Below are positions 39,701-50,083 of a stretch of 64,000 nucleotides of DNA, piece by piece (positions within the stretch are counted from its first letter, which is position 1; the number at the start of each line of letters is the position of its first letter). The DNA is from Misgurnus anguillicaudatus (Eukaryota > Chordata > Actinopteri > Cypriniformes > Cobitidae). The translations under genes were made by a program, and so were the position numbers. The notes beneath the pieces were generated by a model. That model saw only the letters and a program-made list of their open reading frames with translations, had not been told where the DNA came from and did no database searches. The stretch is from contig NC_073358.2 of assembly GCF_027580225.2 (NCBI RefSeq), positions 33,072,501 through 33,136,500 on the forward strand, read 5' to 3'.

Positions 39701-42700
39701 ATCACGTCAAGAGGTCACAGAGGACGAACGCGAAACTCCACCCCAGTGTTTACAAGTGTGTTGAAAGAGGACCGTTCCGACGTATGTCAACTGATAATAA
39801 TTAATGTCTTTGTGTCAGTTTATTGTTTACAATGGTCCGCAAATGTGCGTTTTATATATGTAACACGTGACCTCCCTACGTCACTACGCATTTACGTTAG
39901 GTCGCGCTGGACCGGACCTAAACGAAAAGTTGTGCTTTAAAAGTGTATATTTGTTATTTTTCTTGTCAAAAATGACAATCGTTTCGCTAGATAAGACCCT
40001 TATGCCTCGTTTGGGATCGTTTATAGACCTTTGAAACTCAGTTGAAAAAAACTGTTAAGTGTTGAGTTAAGTATTAATTGTTGGTGTCTATTAAAGTCCA
40101 TTAAAATGAGAAAAATACTGCAATGTTTTCCTCAAAAAACCTTATTTCTTCTCGACTGAACAAAGAAAGACATCAACATTTTGGATGACATTGTGGTGAG
40201 TAAATTATCTGAATTTTTCTTTTAAGAAAATGGAATATTCCTTTAAGATACAAAAGTTATGAAATTTTGTCTTAAGCTATAGTGTTGAGCCTTTAAATTT
40301 AACAAGATCTTTTATTTTCACACTTCTCTACCAACTGCTGAGTCGAGCGCAGATTTTTATGCGTTACTTTGTACTTACTAAAGGTAAACATCACACGCGG
40401 AGACACGCGCACATGAACAAAACTGCTAAAAATCTGGTTAAGTGTTTACATGCAACGTGGAATCGGGGTAATGAGCACAAAACTTCTGGGCCGATCAGTT
40501 TTTGTTTACCCGTTTATGGGCTTTACCTGATAAACGAAAACCGTTTTACGGAGGCGTAAGCGTTAACGCTTAACGGAAGGCTTGTCTGAAGCGTGGCCAA
40601 CAGCCAATCACAGTGCCCGAAACCTATGCTCCTGTCTTCCATAAACGTAATTGGCTGGCTCTGCCTAGGTTATTTGCATAAGGCGATCTGATTGGCTGAC
40701 ACATGCGTTGCCGCTTGAAAAGTTTAGAAATGTTCAACTTCTGCCACAGGCAATGGCAGTGACGCGGTGCCGACGAATCCACAATTCAGTTCGGCAACGC
40801 ATGACATCACTCATTGAAAGTGAATGGGAAACGTAAAGCTCACGTAACACACGCCGTTTCTGCATTTCTGATGTTAATCTGGAGTACCTATAGAGTAGTA
40901 TGACATCCTTTATTTCTCCGAAGAGTCTTTAGTTTAATCAGATTTATAAAAGAAAGATTAGCTTTACCGAATCTTTCCGATAACGTACGAAAAAATGAAG
41001 AAGGAGGAGTTATACCGCGGGAGGAGCGAGTACGAGTCATGCAATACTGTACAACACTGTTTAACTTATGATTCACTACATGTTCCTGTCATTTATATAA
41101 TATGCACGCGCATATTTACAACATAAGACAGAAGTCTTACTTACCGCGTGCAACTCGTCATGACCTGGTTGGGAAAATCCACCACATCAAACACACACGC
41201 AAAACTCTGCTGCTACCCCGGATAATAAAATATATTCATTGTTTTCATAAGGCTGTATTTCTTCTCCTTACATCCAAAAACACACTTCATCTTTCGTGCC
41301 ATTGTTGGGTTTTGAAATTAAACAAAGCTGTGTTGCGTGATAAGAGGTTTTGCAAGCTCTAGCGTCTCCCGTTGATTGACGGGTGGGCGGGGTTTTCCGG
41401 GGAAGTGCCCATATAAAGAAGTGATACGTATAGAAAAGCCCTGAAACGTCAGCTGGACCTGTAATCGAAAAAAACTTTCCGAAACTTGTACGAACTGTGG
41501 CGAAGTGCATTCAGCACAGAAATACTCTGTAACATGTCCAACTGCTTTTTTGACACTTTGCCTACGTTTAGCATGAGGAAAACAATTGCTTGAAATACTA
41601 TTGAACCCCCCCCTTTAACGCTTACAGCCTGTGTGAATGTACCGTTATATGTTTACATGACCCCAGAGATTATCAGTTTATTAAGCATAAATGGCCTCTG
41701 AGACTCTGCATGTAAACACACTCAATGTTACATTATTCGTATAACCATTTTCTATTTGTTTCCTAGCTGCGACCATATTATTTAATACATTAAACGGTCT
41801 ACAAATGCATCTTATAATATCACGATGTTTGCAGTATTTCAGGCTTGGATTTATACCTGGGCGTCCATCTCTATTAGATAAAGGAAGACCACATCTTCTC
41901 TTTCCACTTTTATTGCTTTGTGAAGGGGGTACTCTGTTTTGGACTTGATCATTTTATAGAGCAGTTGAGCATCCATGGTACTGAAGTCCTCTTTCCGAAG
42001 GTCATCCTGTTTGAGAGCAAGTGGAAAAGAAAGAAATAGGAAGTAGGAGATTGATTAGCGCACATTCACATTCATATACACAGAGTACTGTGCCATAATC
42101 CTCTGCTCCTTTAAAGCAGCAGGTGACTTAAATCAAGGTCTGCTGAGCTCATATTGATGGGTTTGGTTCACTCAGCAGAAAGACATATCCTTTACTATCC
42201 CAGTCATAAACATAACCTTGAGAATAAATCATTATGCTCTGTTGGGATTTATGAGTCAATAAAGGAGTCCCTAAACATGAAGAAATGTCACAGAGTTACA
42301 AAAAGTGAAATGAAAGAGTAATGGTTTACACAAGCAACAACTCCATGAGCAATGTTAAAAGTGATGCTTGGCTTACTGGATGTGTCTTTTCCTGTCTGTC
42401 TATTGAGGATGATGACTCTGTTTGTGTGACTCACCCAGTGACTGGCAATGATCTCTGCACAATAGTTCATCAATGTCGCGGCATCGAGCTCTTCAGCTGT
42501 CTGGTAAAATCTGATACAGTTCCTCACATTCACTGACGACATCACACCTTTTTCACATCTGCATTTGAACAAAAAAAATCAAGTTTAGTTTACTGTGTCT
42601 GTTAACTTTCAGTCAACTGTCTAATGTGCTACGATGTCACTCAGTCGTATTCAATATGCTACATGTTTTGCTCCCACCTTTCTCGCAGAAGATGCAGGTG

Positions 42701-42829
42701 AAAGCGGTTGGATAACTTCATAAGGTCGATAAGGAAGCCATCGTCCCCATTCAACTCAAGCTCATCTGTGTAAACCCAGCGCAACATCGCCAGAGCAACT
42801 TCTGGTTTGGCATCTAGGAAGTGAAACAG

Positions 42830-42868
<39 letters not shown>

Positions 42869-45800
42869 AAAAACATTTAATAACAGGTCCAGTTTTGCCA
42901 CTGCAGAATTTAAAAAAATATGTGTTTTAAGTCTTAAGGGGGTGGTTTCCCAGACAGGGTTTATGTTAATCCAAGACTAGGTCTTAGTTATTAGAACATT
43001 TAAGTAGTTTTTACAAACACACCTTACAAAAACATTACTGGTGTGCATCTTGAGATAGGTCATGATTATGAAATGCGGCTGAGGCTTAATTGCTTAATAA
43101 ATTGTGACGATTATGATGATTAATTGCCTGTTTTAGGGCTTTGCCGTTATGACGATTAATTGTCTGTTTTATTGCTTTAATTTAATTCTCATACATTTTG
43201 ATTGTTCATGAAATAATTTTTACACATTGTTGTGATTATTTAAATTAAATCTTTTGCAAGGTTTACCTAGCAGTGAATATTAATACACATAATACATATT
43301 TAAAAGTAATTATTTAATGATAATAGTTCATACTGCTTATCAAAGTTTTGCAGCATTTCTTTAAATGCTGTTTTTCCACTGTATTGAATAGTTTTGCAAT
43401 GTATTGCATACACTGTCAGTTAAAGAACGCCATCTAATACAGTCTCGTTTATACAGGCGCTACAGCTCCCCTTGTGTTTTTTAGAGAGATGTGCAATCAT
43501 CGGGGTGATCTGAAATTATCGCGATGAGGTCAAACAATCGCGATAAGACAATTATTTAATCATTGTGACAGCCCTATCTTGAGATAAAACAATGGCACTG
43601 ATATATGTAAATATATGTCAGTACAAGGTGTTTTTAAATTAAGGCAGCTCAAACATGCATTTTAGTCTGGCACTAGGATAAGCTCTGTCTGGAAAACCGT
43701 CCCATTAATCTTTACTTTTAAGACCAGATAGGCAGGACAGATTACATCACTCTAAAAGTGGTTTGAGTGACCAAATCACAAAACGTTTTGGACCCATTGG
43801 TGTTAACAAAGATTAGGCGTTTGCTGTTCAAAACAGCAGTGGCATCTTTAAAGGTAGGGTAACACATTTTGCAAAATGCTAACGGTAGGGATGGGCGATA
43901 TGGCCTAAAATCCATATGGCGATATGCATTGCTGCCTCTTGCGATAGCGATATGTATTGCGATATGTGACTTTTAATAGACTCGTTTCAGAACAGGTTAT
44001 ATAGACCCTTAGGAAAGCCAAACTGCTAAATGTATTTTTTATACAAGTAAATCGTAATGGCCCTGGTCATTTCAATCCATCGCGAGCTCTTCTACTAGAA
44101 AATGACAACCGTATCAACGGTCTTTTCACGAGCTCCTCTGTTTCGCTGACGCTTTCAGCCATGTTTATTCAAAATGATGAATATGATGATGCATTGCAGC
44201 CGGCTGCAGCTCGTGGCTCTAAATTTTGTGGCTAGATTACGTAATTAACATGCATTATCGCGATAGTGCAATAGAATTAAAATCTCTATCGTATGCCAAT
44301 TTTGTATCATTTATATTGCATATCGTTTATATTGCCCATCCCTAGCTAACGGTAGCCGCCTAGCAATGAAATCACGATCCTGCCTTCAAGTCAAATCGCC
44401 ATCCAAAGTCACGCCTCTTTCAAAACACATGAACACGCACAGATCAGACAGTCACATCTCACGTCTCATTCACCAGTGAGAAAACTTTGCAGTACAAAGT
44501 GAATAACACTTCCAAAATAACCAACATAAACAACTGGTTTACATCAGAATTAGTTTAACCACACGTTCGGTTGTGTAGACGTAGTAACTATATCGTTACG
44601 CTAATCCGCAAACGAACACAAATTTCATAAGCAACACAATGTTTCATCAAAGGAGAATATCTGAATCCATCTCAATACAAACATATCGCATACCTACCTT
44701 ACCAAAATAAACAGTGCAACGACCCTTTCAGACCCTTTGCATCTCGTGGTAAAGCAGTAAAGTTACCGATGTTAGTTTGGGTTTTTGCTCTTTGCTGATC
44801 CAGGCAGTTTTTGCTGTTGTTGTTGTTATAAAAGATGCCTTTCGTTTTGTGGCTCCTGTACAGATTGTCAATTCAGCAGAAAAGTTTGCTATTCTCGCTG
44901 TTTACAGACAGGAGGTGAGTGCACGTGAACGCGCCGATGACGTATGGCAGGGCTATTCAATTAGTTTGTCGTGGGGGCCAGTTCATAAAAAGTATCTTAA
45001 ATGAGGGGCCGGAGATATAACAGTGATGATGACTAAATTTTTCTACATTTAAACATATTCATGTTGTATTTTAAAACTGCATAACAACAAAATCAGTGCA
45101 TTGTACAATAGGCTTTTTCTACAAACATGTATTTTGAAACTGCATTCAACAACATTAGTGCATTGTTAGATGTCAAAGTAGGCTTTTTCTACATCCAGAC
45201 ATGTTCGTTGTATTTTAAAATTGCATAACAACATAAGTAAGATGCCCAAGTAAGCTTTATTCTACATTTAAATAGGTAAATAAGATCCATATCACACTCA
45301 TTGAGAATTTAACTCATTTACTCACTTCAGTGCACATAACAAAAAAGTTTATAATATGGAACATAATTGTTTTATGCTGTTTTTGTCAAAAGCTAATTAT
45401 TACAGTAGAACCTTTTTAAACTACAACAGCCATCTTAATAACTGGCAAACATTAGGCTAGCTTCTAATAAGAGAAATTATACTTTTAGATTTCGTCAGGG
45501 CAGTAAAATCAGGTGTATGTTTGTCAGCATGATACGCATACAGTGGTGCAGGTGCTGGGCTGTGAGCGATGGGCGACTAACTGTTACTCGTTTTAATTGC
45601 ATTCTTGTGTGAGAACGATGACTCGCATAATATTTGAGCCTTTGTCTGCTTTGAATTTTGGAGAAACGGCAGGATCTTTTTGTCTAGTTCACAAAATCGT
45701 TTCAACGAGTTTTCTTTATCTAACGTTAATGTCATTGTGGATAAGCATAAACATATCAGACAACAATTGTCGGAAAAGGCAGTGTTTTAAGCTGAAAATA

Positions 45801-48800
45801 CAACAAATAAAGTTAAAACAACCATAGAGTCCGGTCTCTTAACTCACCACTGTCTGTCAGCTATCGCGTCTTGAGACGCGGGCGCGAGCGGGGGAGGCCA
45901 TCGCTTTGAACTTGTGAACAAAAGCGCGAATATAATCACGTGGCACAGCGGCTCGCACCAGTCACGTGACTCGCGCTCTGCAGCGCATGCTGTATGAAAC
46001 AGACGCACGCGCATCAACTCGTAACTGTACGGCCCGTTGTCTAACTTACTAAATTTATTTTAGAGATGTCTTTTTTACAGACTACATAAAGGGCCGGATC
46101 AAATTACCTTGGGGGCCGGGTTTGGCCCGCGGGCCGCCAATTGAATAGCCCTGACGTATGGTGTCTGCGTGGACTCGCTGCGCGGTGGGCATTCAAATTA
46201 CGCTTACGAATGAGGTACAAAAAAGGAAACGTCCGTTCGAACCGAAATCTATGATTGGTTGAACATTTTTTTGGTCCTACGCCTTTCACAGATGACATAA
46301 ATTTCTACAAATACATTTAAACAACTTAACACAGTGATTGCTATCAGGATGTGAGGAGACTTTTAACCAGCATATCTAAAAATGTTTCAGGATCAAATCT
46401 GTTACCCTACCTTTAACATTCACTATGGCACAAATAAGTCAACACTGGCATAAAAACAATCTTGATGCCATACTTTTCTTGTACAGGCAGAAGGAAGCAG
46501 ATGATCCGGTGTTACCTGAGAGGTCCAGTTCTGATGTTGAGGCAAGGTTGGCCAAACTCCAGACGTCACTCCGAGCAGCCAGCACAAATTTATGAGCACT
46601 GAGCTGCTTCTCTCCAATCTTCACCTTTAAATCACTACGAGAGGAGACAACGGCATGATCATAATACTGACTTTACACAGCATGTAATTCACAGATCTCT
46701 GTAAAATATCTAGTCATTTGCAACAATATAGTTTGATGATGTTATGTATCGTCTCAGAGGGGTCGGCCCTGAGAGAAAAGTTTGGGCCTTACAGAAAGGA
46801 CAGATAACACAGAAAGGCCATTTTGCAAGGAGTACAAATTGTAATAAAAGAATTACAACTGTATCAGCACCGCAGATATTTCTGAGTGAAAAAATTTAAT
46901 TTTTCAATCTTGCGAAGCAAGGATTTTTAATTCATTTATATGGACACTGAGCTTTACACTTGTGTGGTGCATATTTGTGGGCAGACAGTGGAGCGGAGAA
47001 AACATTTGGGGCAGCCGACTTGACTTTATAGCGAAGGTGTTTTAGCGTTGCCAGTGGCACTAAGCGGCCTACTAGCTGTTAAAGCTTACCTGTACTGGTC
47101 TTGCTGATAGAGGTCCGCTACGATAGCCAAGAGGCGGCTGATGAAGGAGTCACTGGCCTGAGAGGCGGAGCCAGGGAGAGAGACCTGTGCGGCCAATACG
47201 GAGCACCGCCTCTCCGTTTCCACCAGCTTCTGTTGCATCTTTACATACTCCTGCCTGAGCAGAGCAAGGTGCTTCTGCAATTTCTGCACCTCCTCTGTGG
47301 AAAAAAGAAAAAAATGCAGTGATAGGAACAGGAAGTGGAACAACAGGAACACAGGGAACAAGCATGTGATGTTATGAGAGTGAAAGGACACAAATGAACA
47401 GAAAAGAAATTAACGTGTACTTCAGTTGAAGATGTGACTGAGATAGGCATGAGATATACAAACAGAAATATGCCAACTAAAGCAAAAAGGAAGTGAAAAA
47501 AAGTAGGATATACCACGAAAGAGAAGGACAAAACCATTTCACAAACAGCCAAACTGCTGACAGAGAAGAACAAATGGAAGAACACCTTCCAAGATGGGAA
47601 GTGGGACTATTATATGAACAATATCAACACATATCCTATTAAAGACACAGAACCTGCATCTTCAATTCACTCAAATGTCGCCTCTAAACAGTAAAACTGT
47701 ATTTTATACCATGAATTTGGTGATACTTGCATTTCCTTGGATATGCGTCTAGTGGATTTTACAGCTTAACCTACATTACACACCACAGCAGCTTCCTTCC
47801 TTCCTTCCCTCTCAATATATTACTTCACGCGCCTCTCTAGAACGCTGAGGTGACACTTTGCATTTGCTCTACATTGGCGCAGAAGCAAAAGCTTGTCTAC
47901 ATTTACACTTACACACTTTTAGACGTATACTTTTTTGGCCTACATACTTTTACTACTTACACTTGTTATATAGTTTTGGGAATCATGCCCATTCTCTACA
48001 ACGCTATGCTTTACAAACTATAGGTAACATTTACAGGAAAGCTATCAACCTTGTATTTGTTAAAAATGTTATATGCCAAAAACCTGACAAAGCTTACTAC
48101 AATTTAGCCATAGTGAAAAAGTCTAGCATTAAGCCTTTTTGTGGTGTAAGCAAAGGATTAGCATGCTTTCAGTTTAATATGTGAGCCATTTGCCTTTTGC
48201 CTGGATTCAAGAATTGAGTGTCCTCAGCAGTCAGCAACTTAGAGCTGTCCAAATAGGTCCCATAAAGTATTTAAAAAGCTCATCTGCCAATCAAATGTGG
48301 AAAAAACACCAGAGAGCAATAACCTGCTTATGTCTGCAAGTAGTTACATGAATGCCTCCAAACAAGTTCACGGTGTTTTTAACAATAATTATCATGCTAA
48401 CTAACCAGTGTACACCAATATACCATAAGTATAGTGTAGTGACTACATATTCAATAAAATCGCAATAGCAAAGTGTTTCCCACAGAACACAAAGATAACC
48501 AAACTGACATTTTTTGAGAGAGAGTTTCAAATGGGATTCAGTTCAAATGTATTAGTACAGTAGTAACTGGTGTAGCTAGAGTGCTTTGGTGGAAATGGGT
48601 ATGGTTTAACGTTACTAATATGGTATTTTATGCGACGATAAAGGGAGATGTCACATATGAGCTCTGATAAAAAAGTAACGGTTGCAACCGCCTGTTGCGG
48701 AATCGCAATGCTATGCACAATGTTTTATATAAACAACATGGCTGATCGATACATTTATTTATTTATTTATTTATTTTACAATCATTTCACAACGTAACTT

Positions 48801-49337
48801 ATATGCACAAAGGCGTTAAATACTGCAGTACGCATTTACTACTTAAATAATTGAAAGTTAAGTTTGAACAATCGGGTGTTTTTCATATATTAAAGAGAAT
48901 ATAGATAAAATAAAAGGATTTAAAGGGAAATTCAATATTTTGAAAACACAGTGCATACGAGAAAGCATCAGGGTGACAAACCAACAAATGTCCTCACAAA
49001 AATATGCTACTTCGTGTGATGCAATACATAACAAACAGCAACTACAAATATTTTGATAAAATTATTATTCTTTACATTTCTTTAATACATTAAATCACCC
49101 GGCGAATTGTTACTACCTCCGCCCAGCCCACCACCTGACTTGCAACTAGCTAGCAGAAAAACATAATGTAAGCATTAATGCGATTAAACGCAGGACAATG
49201 TGATATTTATCATCAGCTGTCCGTGTTGATATCAAATAAATGCAGCATTAGGTCTCCACACAACGCGTGAAAACAACGGGTTTAGATGTTAAACAGAAAG
49301 GGCGTAAGAAAGAAACCATTCTCATACCTTCCGCCAT
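30463..49337 (-). CDS. ankfy1: ANKFY1 / rabankyrin-5, BTB-ankyrin-FYVE endosomal protein (1,167 aa)
   Basis: Exons, 5' to 3': 49328-49337, 47090-47294, 46516-46634, 42678-42813, 42435-42558, 41857-42006, 39029-39194, 38664-38868, 38516-38584, 38111-38310, 37932-38029, 37547-37757, 35681-35779, 35420-35573, 35018-35186, 34604-34722, 34372-34528, 33922-34122, 33244-33420, 32879-33026, 31886-31976, 31114-31238, 30861-31007, 30689-30779, 30463-30595. The joined frame is 3,504 nt with no break, against 1,169 aa remembered for human. Order: MAEEEVQKLQK coiled coil (to about residue 60), BTB (72-160), BACK-like region, a long ankyrin array (about 250-1060), and a C-terminal FYVE finger ending TLGGVS. 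It is a Rab5 effector that binds PI3P on early endosomes and acts in macropinocytosis and endosomal trafficking. All 24 introns have GT donors and AG acceptors. Confidence 0.96.
31591..31830. mobile_element. Palindromic MITE, family C copy 1
   Basis: AGGGGCAGTTTCCTGGACAG at the left is mirrored by CTGTCCAGGAAACCGCCCC at the right, 240 bp. Relatives lie at about 1810-1905 (partial), 42941-43705 (split) and 60775-60971. Confidence 0.8.
32176..32846. mobile_element. TTAA-flanked element with (GT)n
   Basis: TTAA (32172-32175) then AGGTGCCAAATAAT; the right end ACAGCACCT is followed by TTAA (32847-32850). The terminal match is short and diverged. A (GT)n tract is inside near 32370-32400. Confidence 0.6.
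36231..37065. mobile_element. Inverted-repeat element with a second element nested inside
   Basis: GCCGCCTTTCCACTGCACAC at the left is mirrored by GTGCAGTGGAAAGGCGGC at the right. Within it, 36495-36733 has its own arms: TAGACCAGTTCAAATGATGT and ACATCTTTTGAACTGGTCTA. Both lie in the ankfy1 intron between exons 12 and 13. Confidence 0.75.
38360..38480 (+). repeat. Degenerate tRNA-derived SINE
   Basis: A gttagagc A-box remnant and gggttcgaaatcc B-box are followed by a cttttggacaaa-like tail similar to the SINE at 7005-7151. It lies between ankfy1 exons 9 and 10. Confidence 0.6.
39442..40242. mobile_element. TTAA-flanked long-inverted-repeat element, family A copy 3
   Basis: An 801-bp copy in the ankfy1 intron between exons 6 and 7, very similar to the copy at 5134-6020, including the aatttcttctcgactgaac arm. 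TTAA duplications are at 39438-39441 and 40243-40246. It has a short local duplication (caaaggtctataaacaatcc-like) near 39645-39685. Confidence 0.85.
40247..41856 (-). other. Rest of the ankfy1 intron between exons 6 and 7
   Basis: No coding similarity was recognised. The 40870-41620 part looks to me like a dispersed cyprinid repeat (gggaggagcgagtacgagt, then aatccaccacatcaaac), but no ends or second copy are present in the window. Confidence 0.35.
42832..42868. repeat. (CA)n microsatellite beside ankfy1 exon 4
   Basis: A pure CA run followed by A10 lies about 20 bp upstream of the acceptor of exon 42678-42813 in gene orientation, where it reads (TG)n and replaces a normal branch-point neighbourhood. 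Confidence 0.85.
42941..43705. mobile_element. Family C copy split by a hAT insertion
   Basis: The left half (ggtggtttcccagacagggt to about 43055) and right half (from 43577 to ctctgtctggaaaaccgtccc) are separated by the hAT at 43056-43576. The 8 bp at the break are duplicated. Confidence 0.8.
43056..43576. mobile_element. hAT-type MITE inside family C copy
   Basis: Starts TAGGTCATGATTATG and ends CATTGTGACAGCCCTA (imperfect inverted ends). The exact 8-bp duplication TCTTGAGA is at 43048-43055 and 43577-43584. No transposase. Confidence 0.85.
43886..44344. mobile_element. hAT-type MITE (GATATGG ends)
   Basis: TAGGGATGGGCGATATGG at the left, ATATTGCCCATCCCTA at the right, with the exact 8-bp duplication GCTAACGG at 43878-43885 and 44345-44352. 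Confidence 0.92.
44948..46153. mobile_element. hAT-type element (GGGCCGG-rich), 1.2 kb
   Basis: CAGGGCTATTCAATTAG at the left, CCAATTGAATAGCCCTG at the right. Subterminal GGGGGCC words recur. The exact 8-bp duplication ACGTATGG is at 44940-44947 and 46154-46161. No transposase domain was recognised, so it is non-autonomous. Confidence 0.92.
47295..49327 (-). other. ankfy1 intron 1
   Basis: A 2-kb intron with no recognised element or gene. It holds a short TTCC run near 47792-47808 and an (ATTT)n run near 48757-48778. Confidence 0.6.
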
Positions 49338-49450
49338 GTTGGATCCGTGGCTCATCCTCTAATATCGCGAGAGATCACGAGAGGACGGTTTTGATTAAGG
49401 AGGAGCGCATATGCAAAAGCGATCGCGCCCACTTATCAGAGTGACGTTAA
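49320..49450 (-). promoter_or_regulatory. ankfy1: ankfy1 start exon and promoter
   Basis: The coding part of exon 1 is only 10 nt (ATGGCGGAAG) followed by gtatga. It lies in a short CpG-containing stretch with a CGCGAGAGATCACGAGAG motif just upstream. Joined to exon 2 it gives MAEEEVQ, the expected N-terminus. The ATGGCGGA context overlaps a YY1-like AAGATGGCGGC-type element; that reading is inference. Confidence 0.6.
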
Positions 49451-50083
49451 GTTCATTTTTAATTTACAGAAATTAGTTAAATAAAACTCAACCTATTAAT
49501 ATTATTGCTCAAATTTCATATTCATAAGGGCCACTTTTTTCTGTATTCCTTAAAGAATTAAAAAATTACTTTTCTACAATTCAATCTAGTACTAATAGAA
49601 AAGCTATAAAGACTGTTCATTTATGTACTGTCTTTAAAATCTTTGACTGATGTAAAGGTCTTGTATTTTATTTTTATTGTGTGTGTGTGTTTTATTTGCT
49701 CCCCTGGCTCTAAAGTTGTTTACTTTATTACTCTGTTGTTTAAAGCAAAAAAAGTTAAATAAAACAATTAGTGTAATTAAAATTACAGAATCGGTTAATG
49801 GAAATGTTTAATGTGTGTCAATATGTCAGTGTCTTCAATATATTTTATTTAGATAAACATCCAATGTGCCTATTAAAAATGTTTTAGGAAAAGGTGGCAT
49901 GTTTATAAACGCACTTTTGTTTGTGCGCACGTTCTCAAACTTGTAATGTAAGGGTAGGCCATTTAAAATGCAACTGAACTCTGTTGCACATTGCAGTGTA
50001 CATTTTATTAAAACACTTCCTAATGACCTATCTTTCATCTTATCAGACATGTACATTACAATATATACACTTATCTGTGTTAT
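49338..50083. other. Interval between ankfy1 start and the possible ube2g1 3' end
   Basis: A short CpG-containing promoter part is followed by AT-rich sequence with a (GT)n stretch near 49680. No gene seen. Confidence 0.5.

Larger units (their letters stand above)
43852..46412. mobile_element. TTAA-flanked element carrying two hAT insertions
   Basis: TTAA (43848-43851) then AGGTAGGGTAACA; the right end TGTTACCCTACCT is followed by TTAA (46413-46416). About 1.67 kb of its 2.56 kb is two nested hAT elements (43886-44344 and 44948-46153). Confidence 0.75.
42435..46634 (-). other. ankfy1: ankfy1 exons 3-5: BTB and BACK-like region
   Basis: Exons 46516-46634, 42678-42813 and 42435-42558 encode SDLKVKIGEKQLSAHKFVLA, VALAMLRWVYTDELELN, NRFHLHLLRERCEKGVMS and LDAATLMNYCAEIIASHW. 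This is the usual order of a BTB/POZ fold followed by a BACK-type helix region. The intron between exons 3 and 4 (about 3.7 kb) is filled with transposons. Confidence 0.9.

Noticed and set aside
47241..47585. Hydrophobic minus-strand open frame next to ankfy1 exon 2
   Set aside because: It is pyrimidine-rich intron sequence read through the acceptor; the true exon ends at 47294.
48757..48778. (ATTT)n run and other simple repeats (32370-32400, 47792-47808, 53400-53420) as possible CRISPR or satellite arrays
   Set aside because: They are ordinary microsatellites without spacers or long units.
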